Assembly (NCBI RefSeq): GCF_002368415.1
Contig: NZ_AP018290.1
Coordinates: 10,779,717-10,843,716 of the forward strand
DNA from: Calothrix sp. NIES-4105
Lineage (GTDB): Bacteria > Cyanobacteriota > Cyanobacteriia > Cyanobacteriales > Nostocaceae
Length of the DNA stretch: 64,000 bases
Reading direction: 5' to 3'
Within the stretch, counting starts at the first letter, position 1. Every line of letters starts with the position of its first letter. This document shows, piece after piece, positions 63,275 through 64,000 of the stretch. A model generated the notes under the pieces. That model searched no databases, was not told the origin of the DNA, and saw only the letters and a program-made list of their open reading frames with translations. Made by a program: the position numbers and the translations under genes.

Positions 63275-63649
63275 TTAAATCTTAGCTTGCCGAAGCGCGT
63301 TCTCACCAGAGAGCGCGCCTTTTATATTAATGCTTTTGGTCGCAAAGTATACCTCCCTACTTCTTAAAGTCAAATAAAGGTGCTCAGGTATAAGACTTCC
63401 TAATTTTCCTATTAACTTAGCATGAGGAATCGTAATCAAGTTTTGTACGTCAAATACCCCTGCTCGAAGAAAATTAACTCTGATTTCGACTTCAAATCTA
63501 GAACCGCGTGGGCTTGTTGTATGAGGTATCAAAGTTGCTAATGCCCTATCTTCTTCAAAAGCAGGAATACTTATAACCAAGCAAGGTCTGACTTTTGCTG
63601 CATATCCCAAATCAACAAGCCAAATTTCACCACGCTCAGGACTATCCAT
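63275..63649 (-). CDS. MazF/PemK-type endoribonuclease toxin
   Basis: 124 residues. PERGEIWLVDLGYAAKVRPC, then LVISIPAFEED and TTSPRGSRFEVEI are the MazF SH3-like core; RGEIW and the RPCLV segment hold the catalytic Arg and structural residues. It cleaves mRNA at short motifs. Its ATG overlaps the stop of the antitoxin by 8 bp, the standard mazEF-type order. Confidence 0.9.
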   Translation of the reverse strand: MDSPERGEIWLVDLGYAAKVRPCLVISIPAFEEDRALATLIPHTTSPRGSRFEVEIRVNFLRAGVFDVQNLITIPHAKLIGKLGSLIPEHLYLTLRSREVYFATKSINIKGALSGENALRQAKI

Positions 63650-63845
63650 TATTCGCTTCCTGCTTGTCTAATTCTAAAAAAAGCTCTTCGGCGTTTAAAA
63701 CTAATTCCTCATCTGATACTGGTGGAAAATCTGAATTAGTTACTCGCTTTAAAATTTCTAAAGCTATTTCTCGTTGCTCTGACTCCGTAAGATTATCGAA
63801 AGTATTTAATATTTCTTGTACTGGAGCATTCATAATTTTTTTCAT
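63642..63845 (-). CDS. Antitoxin of MazF/PemK-type pair
   Basis: 67 residues from ATG 63845, or 63 from the in-frame ATG at 63833. NLTESEQREIALEILKRVTN, then SDFPPVSDEELVLNAEELFL is an acidic helical antitoxin without an AbrB DNA-binding fold, as in many cyanobacterial MazF partners. It neutralises the toxin by covering its active site. Confidence 0.82.
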   Translation of the reverse strand: MKKIMNAPVQEILNTFDNLTESEQREIALEILKRVTNSDFPPVSDEELVLNAEELFLELDKQEANNG

Positions 63846-63965
63846 TAAATACCTTTATACCATAACATATGCCCAATCCAGTAAGCATATGGTATGTCTA
63901 TGGTTTTGACTCCGAATTACTCCACACAGTTGCTGCCTAGTGGCGTGGAACTTATATATAAAGAT

Positions 63966-64000
63966 CGGAACGTTGGGATTTGAACCCAAGACCTCCACTA
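63966..64000 (-). tRNA. tRNA-Pro (probable), 3' half
   Basis: Read on the minus strand, the window edge enters a tRNA: anticodon-stem 3' strand TAGTG, variable loop, T-arm TTGGG-TTCAAAT-CCCAA and acceptor 3' strand CGTTCCG with discriminator A. Gene continues beyond 64000. C1-G72 with A73 is implied by the acceptor strand and is typical of tRNA-Pro. CCA is not encoded. Anticodon not visible. Confidence 0.75.

Overview
The window looks like a chromosomal segment of a filamentous cyanobacterium, probably Nostocales-like. The evidence is a low-GC background, STAND NB-ARC/WD40 and NACHT regulators, filamentous-haemagglutinin-type TpsA with its TpsB pore, a carotenoid oxygenase, the cyanobacterial CobT form, DUF2232, and many short tandem and palindromic intergenic repeats. 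The palindrome GGCGCC is strikingly over-represented (about 80 sites by eye), while the classical HIP1 octamer GCGATCGC occurs only about four times.

Layout. 1-2.9 kb: the 3' part of a nucleoside-phosphorylase/FGE-fold fusion whose C-terminus looks like a diversity-generating-retroelement (DGR) variable region; a HigA-like antitoxin; a gene split by a 125-bp MITE; and a J-domain gene. 3.4-7.6 kb: a large HTH/NB-ARC/WD40 STAND protein overlapping a class I amidotransferase-like hydrolase. 8-18.6 kb: miaB, a PD-(D/E)XK/DUF4351-like protein with an in-frame 12-bp repeat, an Rnl2-type RNA ligase, a broken histidine kinase, a cation/proton antiporter, and a MacB/HlyD exporter pair without its ATPase. 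18.6-20.1 kb: a solo TnpB-like gene.

20.4-39.3 kb: a glycan locus built from two divergent operons. The left one has a GH-GT2 fusion, a small membrane protein, an ABC exporter, two paralogous GT4/CgeB-like proteins, a GT2-GT4 fusion and a GT2. The right one makes a nucleotide-activated, probably C-methylated deoxysugar (epimerase, RfbC-like, C-methyltransferase, cytidylyltransferase, PIG-L deacetylase). A NACHT-domain gene lies between them. Both operons are preceded, in the same orientation and at nearly the same distance, by copies of one leader of about 90 bp carrying a 15-bp palindrome. This shared leader is the strongest unexplained regulatory signal in the window.

39.3-64 kb: TpsA; a carotenoid oxygenase; an operon of a KamA/EpmB-like radical SAM enzyme, a Ddl-like ATP-grasp ligase and MurJ; a REP-associated transposase (RAYT) between two REP palindromes; malate/lactate dehydrogenase, VanW and 5-formyl-THF cyclo-ligase; an orphan sugar ABC permease; a priming sugar transferase; a giant Hsp70-like protein; a crp-DUF2232-cobT cluster; TpsB; a MazEF-type module; and the 3' half of a probable tRNA-Pro. 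Several genes end inside repeats (heptamer, 19-bp, 65-bp, REP), so repeats have reshaped their C-termini.
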